This document shows positions 1 through 6,598 of a stretch of 32,503 bases of DNA, in pieces. Under the pieces are notes generated by a model. That model was not told where the DNA came from and did no database searches. It worked only from the letters and a program-made list of their open reading frames with translations. Source of the stretch: an uncultured Bacteroidales bacterium (GTDB lineage: Bacteria > Bacteroidota > Bacteroidia > Bacteroidales > WCHB1-69); assembly GCA_905233585.1 (NCBI GenBank), contig CAJOFD010000005.1, forward strand, positions 1-32,503. Direction: 5' to 3'. Position 1 is the stretch's first letter; the number at the start of each line of letters is the position of its first letter. A program made the translations under genes and the position numbers.

Positions 1-330
1 GGAACAATTCTTTCTCAAGACCCTAGTGCAGGGACTAATGTGAAAAAAGGAAGAAAAATATATGTAACAATTGCTACAAGTGTTCCACCACAAGTAGAAA
101 TGCCCAATTTGTTGGACTTATCCTTACGTCAAGCAGGCAATTTGTTAAAAACAAATGATTTGAAGTTAGGCCAAGTGATATATAAAGCAAGTAAGTATAA
201 CAATGTTGTTTTAGAACAACGATACAAAGGTCGTATCATTGCCGCTGGTGCAAAAATACCCTATCAATCTGAAATTACGCTCATTGTTGGAAAGGCACAA
301 CAAGAACAAATGTTGGAAGAAAACGAATAA
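1..330 (+). CDS. PASTA-domain protein, C-terminal part (5' truncated)
   Basis: The frame is open from base 1, so the gene begins outside the window; 109 C-terminal residues are present. They show the end of one PASTA domain (SQDPSAGTNVKKG, then a beta strand IYVTIAT) and one further full PASTA domain at about residues 31-98 (VEMPNLLDLSLRQAG...ITLIVGK), then a short charged tail ending LEENE. PASTA domains bind peptidoglycan or muropeptides in Gram-positive kinases and PBPs. In Bacteroidetes similar PASTA-only proteins, usually membrane-anchored at the N terminus, are common and of unclear role. The anchor cannot be seen here. A GTG lies in frame at base 40, but the PASTA motif continues upstream of it, so it is not the start. 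trmB begins 8 bases after the stop, so the two are probably cotranscribed. Confidence 0.85.
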   Translation, partial: GTILSQDPSAGTNVKKGRKIYVTIATSVPPQVEMPNLLDLSLRQAGNLLKTNDLKLGQVIYKASKYNNVVLEQRYKGRIIAAGAKIPYQSEITLIVGKAQQEQMLEENE

Positions 331-338
331 AGAATCAC

Positions 339-998
339 GTGTCAAAAAATAAGTTAATCAAATTTGCCGAAACGGAAACCTTTCCGAATTTTTTTCAACC
401 TTCACGAGAAGAATTGTTAAGTGACCATTTTGATAAAAAAGGGCAATGGCATGTTTTTTTTCAAAACCACAATCCTATTGTTTTGGAATTGGGGTGTGGA
501 AGGGGAGAATATTCTGTAGGTTTAGCTCAACTATATCCAGATAAGAATTTTATCGCTATGGACAGAAAAGGGGCAAGAATGTGGAAGGGTTGCAAATATA
601 CTGTTGATAACCAAATGAATAACGTGGCGTTTTTGCGTACGCAAATAGATAATGTCAATTTTTGTTTTGCTAAGCATGAAATTGATGAAATATGGATTAC
701 TTTTCCCGACCCTCAACCTAAAAAGGAAAACAAACGTTTGACCTCTCTTCGTTTCTTGGACAGATACCGTCAATTTCTTGCTTCTGATGCAAAAATTAAT
801 TTGAAAACAGATAGCGATTTGTTGTATCAATATACGCAAGAAATTATTGCGAAAAATCATTATAAGACACTCATACAAATAGATGATGTGTATGCACAAG
901 TCTTTGTGAGTCCTGAATTGAATATTCATACGTATTATGAAAATCTATGGCTTGAAAAAGGTATGAAAATAAAATATTTGCAATTTGTTATAGACTAA
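339..998 (+). CDS. trmB: tRNA (guanine-N7-)-methyltransferase
   Basis: SAM-dependent methylation of G46 in the tRNA variable loop, in the cytoplasm. The 219-residue product has a class I methyltransferase core. SAM motif I is LELGCGRG at residues 49-56. The TrmB family motif TFPDPQPKK lies at 121-129, followed by KRL, and LKTDSD is at 155-160. Length is typical of the family. The start is GTG: the N terminus it gives (SKNKLIKFAETETFPN) matches my recollection of Bacteroidetes TrmB N termini, and no closer ATG keeps that segment. It lies 8 bases behind the PASTA gene, and the downstream neighbour is convergent. Confidence 0.95.
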   Translation: MSKNKLIKFAETETFPNFFQPSREELLSDHFDKKGQWHVFFQNHNPIVLELGCGRGEYSVGLAQLYPDKNFIAMDRKGARMWKGCKYTVDNQMNNVAFLRTQIDNVNFCFAKHEIDEIWITFPDPQPKKENKRLTSLRFLDRYRQFLASDAKINLKTDSDLLYQYTQEIIAKNHYKTLIQIDDVYAQVFVSPELNIHTYYENLWLEKGMKIKYLQFVID

Positions 999-1078
999 AA
1001 TTTTTCAAAGGTAAATAAATATTAAGTCTAATAGACAAAATGATAAAAACTTTTAGGTGAAACTAAAGATATTATTAT

Positions 1079-2107
1079 TTAAATACAAATTATTTCATTT
1101 GTGTTCACTTGAGAAAACAAGTCATTGTTATTCAATTGTAAATTTTCTGTGATTGTTTTTATTGCCAAATCAGATTGGTCTATTCCAATCCAATACCTAC
1201 CTAAACGTTGTGCAGCTTTTAGTGTTGTTCCTGACCCTGCGAAACAATCCAAAACAATGCTATCGGCATTAGATGATGTTTTTATAATTAAATCTAACAA
1301 ATCGGCATTTTTTTCAGTTGGATATATCGGGTACATAGGATCTTTAAATTCCCAAATATCCTGTACTCTTTTACCGTTTCGTTCATCTGCGAATATTTTT
1401 TTGCGGGGATTGCCATTGTCTGACCATTCAATTAAACCTTCGGCATCCCATTTTTCCAATGTTTTTACATCTGTTCGCCAATGTCTTCCTTTGGGCGGAT
1501 AGATGCCCTTGAATGGTTGAGAAGATTTTCCATGATCGGTTTCACCAGGTGCATGAATTGGAACAGTCGTGTATCTTCGACCATTTTGGTCAATTTTGGC
1601 AAATAGACTATCTATATCTTGTTTGGTGTAGGGCTGACGTGGCTCATTCCAGATAGGATTATTGGTTTTGGTATAGAATAATATCATATCTTTAATATTT
1701 CCATATCCTATGCGGTCAAAGTTTTTGGGGTTGCATTTAATTCGAGTAATATCATTGCGAAAATTTTCAATGCCAAATACTTCGTCCATCATAACTTTGA
1801 CATAGTGACCAATTTTATAGTCAATATGGAGATAAATAGAGCCTTGGTTAGACAACAAGTCTTTTAATAGTATGAGTCTTTGACGTAAAAATTCAATAAA
1901 TCCTTTTCCTTGTAAAATATCGGAATATGCAATGTTTCCCTTTCTTGAATTGCTAATTGTTGTTGCCCGACCGTCAGTAATTGTAAAATGTCCGCCAGTC
2001 GCAAAAGGTGGGTCTATATATACCAAATCGATTTTTCCTGCATATCCTTTGTTTAAAAGGAATTGCAAACCAAGTAAATTGTCGCTATGAATCAGTAGAT
2101 TATTCAT
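1079..2107 (-). CDS. Type II DNA methyltransferase, beta class (N6-adenine/N4-cytosine)
   Basis: 342-residue DNA amino-methyltransferase that protects sites cut by the neighbouring endonuclease. Catalytic motif IV is DPPF at residues 32-35, close to the N terminus. The SAM motif I (DCFAGSGTT, about 287-295) lies at the C-terminal end, followed by an acidic residue in WIGID. This IV-TRD-I order defines the beta class (N6_N4_Mtase family). The middle (about 120-270) is the target-recognition region. DPPF is commoner in adenine methylases, but N4-cytosine cannot be excluded. The ATG overlaps the endonuclease TAA as TAATG, so translation is probably coupled. The recognition sequence cannot be read from the protein. 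The gene ends 80 bases from convergent trmB with no convincing terminator between them. Confidence 0.93.
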   Translation of the reverse strand: MNNLLIHSDNLLGLQFLLNKGYAGKIDLVYIDPPFATGGHFTITDGRATTISNSRKGNIAYSDILQGKGFIEFLRQRLILLKDLLSNQGSIYLHIDYKIGHYVKVMMDEVFGIENFRNDITRIKCNPKNFDRIGYGNIKDMILFYTKTNNPIWNEPRQPYTKQDIDSLFAKIDQNGRRYTTVPIHAPGETDHGKSSQPFKGIYPPKGRHWRTDVKTLEKWDAEGLIEWSDNGNPRKKIFADERNGKRVQDIWEFKDPMYPIYPTEKNADLLDLIIKTSSNADSIVLDCFAGSGTTLKAAQRLGRYWIGIDQSDLAIKTITENLQLNNNDLFSQVNTNEIICI

Positions 2108-2889
2108 TAGATAGAATATAAAAATTCTCGTAATACAAGTGCACTCATAATATTCTCATTACTATAAGTTTTTGTTATTGCTTTATACATTTTGTTGTTT
2201 GAAGGAATATACAATACACCATCAAGGATTGCTATTTTAATGGCTTTCACACGTGGTGTTTTTATTGTGCTAATGGCATCACTGAATTGAGCGTTTTGAT
2301 GTCCGCCAAAATCTGTCAGAAATTTTGCTTCACCAATCACATATTTGCCATTAAAACGAGCAACAAAGTCAAGACCTTTATCGTGTTTGTAGTTTAATTC
2401 TTCACGAGCAAAATCCATCATTTGTGTGTCACTTGCATCAAGTATTGCATCATTAGAAGAGGAAATAAATTTATTGAGGGGTACTGGTGTTATTCCCAAT
2501 GCTTTTGAACGAATCCACTCTTTAAAAAGCGGACCAATTTGTCTATTGGTTTCTTTGGGTTCTGTACAACGTTCAAAAAGTTTGGATAGCCCTAATTCAT
2601 AAATTCGACCACATAATCGATTAATAGTTCGAGGATTATGTTCTATTGCTTTATGGTCGCGACGTAAATATGCAATATAACTATCTTTTATTGGGAAAAG
2701 GTCTAATTGTAACAGGCTTTCAATTAAAGCCTTGTTGTTTTTCTTTTTAAACGCACTCTCAACTTGCTTCCATTTTAATTCGTCAATATCTCTTATTCCT
2801 TCCGGAATAGTAGGATAAACTTGAAATAAATCATCAAGATAAGAATATTGGTTTGCATATTGAATGCTTTGTTGTATCCATTTATTCAT
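2107..2889 (-). CDS. Type II restriction endonuclease, PD-(D/E)XK fold
   Basis: 260-residue protein directly upstream of the DNA methylase. I do not recognise the specific subfamily. A plausible PD-(D/E)XK active site is visible: D174 in KGLDF, then a beta strand leading to E187-A-K189 in IGEAKF, followed by a polar GGHQNAQF segment (194-202) that could contribute a later motif residue. The N-terminal 120 residues look mostly helical and may be a recognition domain. The pairing with a beta-class methylase in one transcription unit supports a type II system, although no cleavage specificity can be given. No controller (C) gene is visible. A -7-like box lies about 38 bases upstream of the ATG. 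Confidence 0.8.
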   Translation of the reverse strand: MNKWIQQSIQYANQYSYLDDLFQVYPTIPEGIRDIDELKWKQVESAFKKKNNKALIESLLQLDLFPIKDSYIAYLRRDHKAIEHNPRTINRLCGRIYELGLSKLFERCTEPKETNRQIGPLFKEWIRSKALGITPVPLNKFISSSNDAILDASDTQMMDFAREELNYKHDKGLDFVARFNGKYVIGEAKFLTDFGGHQNAQFSDAISTIKTPRVKAIKIAILDGVLYIPSNNKMYKAITKTYSNENIMSALVLREFLYSI

Positions 2890-2926
2890 AATAATGAATT
2901 TCTATAGTAAGTACATTTATAAAATG

Positions 2927-2934
2927 CAAATATA
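2927..2934 (-). promoter_or_regulatory. Candidate promoter -7 box of the restriction-modification operon
   Basis: The minus strand reads TATATTTG, a full match to the Bacteroidetes -7 consensus TAnnTTTG, placed about 38 bases before the endonuclease ATG. I do not see a convincing -33 TTG at the expected distance, so this is a motif-level call. Confidence 0.45.
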
Positions 2935-2968
2935 CTATTTTTTGTCTTGTTCCAGTTATTTAAAACAA

Positions 2969-3003
2969 AAAAAGTCTCGAATAATATATGTTCGAGACTT
3001 TTT
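2969..3003 (-). terminator. Intrinsic terminator of ppdK
   Basis: Perfect 13-bp stem AAAAAGTCTCGAA (2969-2981) with TTCGAGACTTTTT (2991-3003) around a 9-base loop. On the minus strand it starts about 18 bases past the ppdK stop and runs into a T-rich tract. It could also insulate the restriction-modification operon from ppdK read-through. Confidence 0.85.
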
Positions 3004-3020
3004 GAATATAATAGATTGAA

Positions 3021-5735
3021 CTATTTATTGCCTTTAATAGCGGCTTGTGCAGCGGCCAAACGGGCAACGGGTACTCTGAATGGAGAACATGAAACATAGT
3101 TCATGCCTGCTGTGTAGAAAAATTCTGCTGCAGTTGGGTCTCCACCATGTTCACCGCAAACACCGCATTTTAGTGTCGGGCGAGTGCTACGACCTCTTTC
3201 TATACCTATTTTAACAAGTTCACCAACGCATTCGCGGTCAAAGTTGTTAAATGGGTCAGCAGGGATAATCTTTTCATCTACATATTTGTGAATGATAGCA
3301 TTAACATCATCGCGAGAGAATCCAAAGGTCATTTGGGTAAGGTCGTTGGTGCCGAATGAGAAGAATTCTGCCACGTCTGCAATTTTATCGGCAACGAGGG
3401 CAGCACGCGGTATTTCAATCATGGTTCCGAATTTGTATTCAAAATTGATACCGTATTTTTGCTCAACTTCGTTTTTAATTGCAGTTGCAATGTTCTTTTG
3501 GTGTCGCAATTCTTCTGCATTGATAGTTAATGGAACCATTATTTCAAGCATAGGATTGAAACCTTCTTTTTTCAATTCGGCTGTTGCACTGAACAATGCT
3601 CTAAATTGAGCTTTGGTAATTTCTGGATAAATAATACCTAAACGAACACCACGCAAACCCATCATTGGATTAACTTCATGCAAAGAATCCACACGTCTTT
3701 TCAGTTCGGCAAGGCTCATGCCACGTTCTTGGGCTACTTCACGTTGTTTTTCTTCTGTTTGAGGTACAAATTCATGCAATGGAGGATCCATCAATCTGAA
3801 TGTTAATGGTTTGCCATCCATTACTTTTAAAGTACCTTTGGCAGCATCTTTAATGTATGGTTCAAGTTCCTGCAATGCGTTCACTCTCTTTTCTATCGTG
3901 TCGGCAAGAATCATGTTACGAAGTTTTTCCAATGGTTTTTCGCTGTTTTTGCCATAGAACATGTGTTCAATACGGAACAAACCTATACCTTCTGCACCAA
4001 ATTTGATAGCATTTTGAGCATCTTCAGGGTTGTCGGCATTGGTACGTACGCCCATTACTCTGAATTTGTCCACAAGTTTCATAAATTCTTGAAAACGTGG
4101 GTTTTCAGTGGCATCAATCATTTCAACTCTTTCAGCATAAACCCAACCTTTAGAGCCGTTAAGACTTAAAGTATCGCCTTCTTTGAAAGTATGGGTTCCA
4201 ATATGTATTTCATTGTTTTTGAAATCAATTTTAACATCTTCACAACCTACAATACAGCATTTGCCCCATCCACGGGCAACCAAAGCAGCGTGTGATGTCA
4301 TACCACCACGTGCTGTAAGAATACCGTCTGCTGCACGCATACCTTCAACATCTTCCGGATTGGTTTCTTCACGAACAAGGATATTTTTAATTTTTGCTCT
4401 ATTGTATTCCATGGCTTTGTCGCTGGTGAGGGCAATTTTGCCGACAGCACCGCCAGGACCTGCTGGCAAACCTTTTGCAATTACTTCGTGTTTCTTTTCG
4501 TCTGCTGCATTAAGAATTGGGTGAAGTAATTCATCCAATTGTGCAGGTGTGAGACGCATAACTGCTTCTTTTTCATCAATAAGACCTTCATGAAGCATAT
4601 CAAGTGCCATTGTCAAAGCGGCAACACCGGTGCGTTTGCCGACACGACATTGCAACATATACAATTTATTGTCTTGAATGGTGAATTCTATATCGAGCAT
4701 ATCATGGAAGTTTTTTTCAAGAACGGTACGTATGTCGCAAAGTTCTTTGTAGGTTTGTGGCATAAGTTCCTGCATGGACTTCATGTGTTTGTTTTGTTCG
4801 TTTTTGGTATCGTCATTCAATGGGTTGGGAGTTCTAATACCAGCAACAACGTCTTCACCTTGAGCATTTATCAACCATTCACCATAGAATTGGTTGTCGC
4901 CTGTTGCGGGATTACGGGTAAAGGCTACACCTGTTGCGGAATTGTCGCCCATATTGCCGAATACCATGGCTTGAACATTTACTGCTGTACCCCAATCGTC
5001 TGGAATTCCTTCAATACGACGGTATGAAATAGCTTTTTTGCCGTTCCATGATTTAAAAACGGCTTTAATTCCACCTTCCATTTGTGCTTTTGCATCATCT
5101 GGAAATTCAGTGCCAAGCACTTCTTTTACTTTTGCTTTAAAATCTTCTGCCAATTGTTTCAATTCATCGGCAGTAATTTCTGTGTCGGATTTATAACCTT
5201 TGTTGGCCTTGAATGAATCCAACATATCATCTAATATTTTACGGATACCCTTACCGTCTGCAGGTTCAATGCCTTCTGCCTTTTCCATAACAACATCGGC
5301 ATACATCATAATTAATCTGCGGTAAGAATCATATACGAAACGGGGATTATTTGTTTTCTTTATCAAGCCGGGAATAGTTTTGGAACACAAACCGATATTC
5401 AAAACCGTATCCATCATACCAGGCATTGAACTGCGTGCACCTGAACGACATGATACTAAAAGGGGATTATCTGGATGACCATATTCCATGCCCATAATCT
5501 TTTCAACATTTTTCATGCCTGCCCAAACTTCATCCATCAAACCATTGGGAAGTTGGCAATTGTTGGCATAATATGCTGTACAGCATTCTGTTGTGATTGT
5601 TAACCCTGCGGGGACAGGCAAACCTAACAAACACATTTCTGCTAAGTTGGCACCTTTTCCCCCTAATAAATTTTTCATTCCTGCTGTGCCTTCTGCGGTT
5701 TTTCCGCCAAAGGTATAAACGTATTTAATGCTCAT
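3021..5735 (-). CDS. ppdK: Pyruvate, phosphate dikinase
   Basis: Reversibly converts ATP, phosphate and pyruvate to AMP, PPi and phosphoenolpyruvate; in anaerobes it links glycolysis and gluconeogenesis with PPi economy. The product is 904 residues. It has an N-terminal nucleotide-binding region (GGKGANLAEM at 25-34), the phospho-carrier histidine H482 in GGMTSHAA, and a C-terminal PEP/pyruvate barrel with the catalytic cysteine C860 in CGEHGG. Length is a little above the roughly 874 of the clostridial enzyme. I chose the ATG at 5733-5735 (MSIKYVYTFGGK). A longer in-frame start at 5786 exists, but the promoter -7 box (5776-5783) lies inside that extension. It stands alone, divergent from tetR. 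Confidence 0.97.
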   Translation of the reverse strand: MSIKYVYTFGGKTAEGTAGMKNLLGGKGANLAEMCLLGLPVPAGLTITTECCTAYYANNCQLPNGLMDEVWAGMKNVEKIMGMEYGHPDNPLLVSCRSGARSSMPGMMDTVLNIGLCSKTIPGLIKKTNNPRFVYDSYRRLIMMYADVVMEKAEGIEPADGKGIRKILDDMLDSFKANKGYKSDTEITADELKQLAEDFKAKVKEVLGTEFPDDAKAQMEGGIKAVFKSWNGKKAISYRRIEGIPDDWGTAVNVQAMVFGNMGDNSATGVAFTRNPATGDNQFYGEWLINAQGEDVVAGIRTPNPLNDDTKNEQNKHMKSMQELMPQTYKELCDIRTVLEKNFHDMLDIEFTIQDNKLYMLQCRVGKRTGVAALTMALDMLHEGLIDEKEAVMRLTPAQLDELLHPILNAADEKKHEVIAKGLPAGPGGAVGKIALTSDKAMEYNRAKIKNILVREETNPEDVEGMRAADGILTARGGMTSHAALVARGWGKCCIVGCEDVKIDFKNNEIHIGTHTFKEGDTLSLNGSKGWVYAERVEMIDATENPRFQEFMKLVDKFRVMGVRTNADNPEDAQNAIKFGAEGIGLFRIEHMFYGKNSEKPLEKLRNMILADTIEKRVNALQELEPYIKDAAKGTLKVMDGKPLTFRLMDPPLHEFVPQTEEKQREVAQERGMSLAELKRRVDSLHEVNPMMGLRGVRLGIIYPEITKAQFRALFSATAELKKEGFNPMLEIMVPLTINAEELRHQKNIATAIKNEVEQKYGINFEYKFGTMIEIPRAALVADKIADVAEFFSFGTNDLTQMTFGFSRDDVNAIIHKYVDEKIIPADPFNNFDRECVGELVKIGIERGRSTRPTLKCGVCGEHGGDPTAAEFFYTAGMNYVSCSPFRVPVARLAAAQAAIKGNK

Positions 5736-5775
5736 TGTAATAACAATTTTTTTATTAAAAATTCTAAATAACTCG

Positions 5776-5783
5776 CAAAGATA
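5776..5783 (-). promoter_or_regulatory. Promoter -7 box of ppdK
   Basis: The minus strand reads TATCTTTG, an exact TAnnTTTG match and the same octamer found before tetR, clpC, gyrA and bcd. It sits about 40 bases before the chosen ATG, predicting a short leader. No clear TTG is seen at -33; that region is occupied by the 11-bp tandem repeat at 5801-5822. Confidence 0.65.
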
Positions 5784-5800
5784 CAATAAAATATTATATG

Positions 5801-5822
5801 TTATGTTAATTTTATGTTAATT
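5801..5822. repeat. 11-bp tandem direct repeat upstream of ppdK
   Basis: Two perfect head-to-tail copies of TTATGTTAATT (5801-5811 and 5812-5822) lie between the divergent ppdK and tetR promoters. Relative to the ppdK -7 box they occupy about 18-39 bases upstream. The period is close to one helical turn, as expected for a pair of protein-binding sites, but a simple AT-rich duplication is equally possible. Confidence 0.5.
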
Positions 5823-5901
5823 TTCGCAATCTATTTTTCCGCCGTTGTTGATTATCAGTTTTTTTTGAAAATTTCGCATTTTCTGTAAAAAAAATATTTT
5901 T

Positions 5902-5935
5902 TTTGCAAAAATCCCCTCAAAAAATATTATCTTTG
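5902..5935 (+). promoter_or_regulatory. Promoter of the tetR-activase operon
   Basis: TTTG at 5902-5905 (-33) and TATCTTTG at 5928-5935 (-7) are separated by 22 bases, matching the Bacteroidetes sigma-ABfr consensus TTTG/TAnnTTTG. Predicted transcription start is near 5941, giving a leader of about 40 bases that contains the inverted repeat at 5951-5968. Confidence 0.7.
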
Positions 5936-5950
5936 CACTTTCTAATATGA

Positions 5951-5968
5951 TTTAACTAATCGGTTAAA
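5951..5968. promoter_or_regulatory. Candidate TetR-family operator
   Basis: Inverted repeat TTTAAC-taatcg-GTTAAA lies between the predicted transcription start and the tetR ATG at 5980. Position and symmetry fit an autorepressor site, and a related half-site (GATTGATTAA) follows. No other dyad of this quality is seen nearby. Confidence 0.55.
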
Positions 5969-5979
5969 CAGATTGATTA

Positions 5980-6591
5980 ATGGAGAAAAAAACAGAAGAT
6001 AATATCTTATGGGCGGCAGAGCAAGAGTTTCTGTCCAAAGGGTTTGCTCGCACTACCACGGCAGATATTGCCAAACTGGCAGGTACGAACCATGCGTTGT
6101 TGCATTATTATTACAGAAGTAAGGAAAATTTGTTTATCAAAGTGTTTGAAAAAAACATACAAACAATAATTCCCTTATTTTGTTCATTGACAGACAATAA
6201 TTTGCCCTTAAAAGAAAGAATACAAAATTTTATAGAGGTTCATTTTGATTATATTGTTCAAAATCCGCGCCTTCCATATTTTATTATCAATGAGATATTG
6301 TCCAATGCCAATTGTGTGCAAATTTTTCAAAAACAATTCCAATCCATTATTAATGAAATAAATGCCAAATTGGAAGCGGAATTACGCCAAGAATACGAAA
6401 CAGGACATATTAATAATATAACAGCAGGAAACCTTATATATGAAATAATATCTCTCAATATTTGTGCATTTGTGGCCATGCCTGTTGCCACCCAATTGTT
6501 GAATATCAGTCAAGAGGAATATCTTCGATTTGTGCAACAACGTAAAGCGGAAAATGTTGTTACAATATTGGGGCGTTTATATAAAAAATAA
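5980..6591 (+). CDS. TetR/AcrR-family transcriptional regulator
   Basis: 203-residue one-component repressor. The N-terminal helix-turn-helix lies at about residues 8-55: a helix AAEQEFLSKGFARTTTADIAK, then the recognition helix region AGTNHALLHYYYRSKENLF. The typical HYYYRSKENLF end of a TetR DNA-binding domain is present. The remainder is the variable helical ligand-binding and dimerisation domain. The activase gene starts 7 bases after its stop, so the two form an operon. Ligand unknown; an acyl-CoA or fatty-acid derivative is a guess from the partner only. Probably autoregulated through the dyad at 5951-5968. Confidence 0.92.
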   Translation: MEKKTEDNILWAAEQEFLSKGFARTTTADIAKLAGTNHALLHYYYRSKENLFIKVFEKNIQTIIPLFCSLTDNNLPLKERIQNFIEVHFDYIVQNPRLPYFIINEILSNANCVQIFQKQFQSIINEINAKLEAELRQEYETGHINNITAGNLIYEIISLNICAFVAMPVATQLLNISQEEYLRFVQQRKAENVVTILGRLYKK

Positions 6592-6598
6592 AAAGATT

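Noticed and set aside
531..929. Open frame of 132 codons on the - strand
   Set aside because: Antisense to trmB, with a low-complexity hydrophobic composition typical of reverse-frame translation.
1026..1036. Small palindrome GTCTA-A-TAGAC between trmB and the methylase gene
   Set aside because: The loop is too short for an RNA hairpin and no T-run follows; not a credible terminator.
4539..5027. Open frame of 162 codons on the + strand
   Set aside because: Lies wholly antisense to ppdK, has no recognisable motif and no promoter; a shadow of the well-conserved ppdK frame.
5736..5786. 17-codon N-terminal extension of ppdK
   Set aside because: The promoter -7 box sits inside it and family N termini begin at MSIKYVYTFGGK.
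6530..6598. N-terminal extension of the activase into tetR
   Set aside because: It would overlap the tetR 3' end by about 60 bases; the ATG at 6599 gives the normal activator N terminus.
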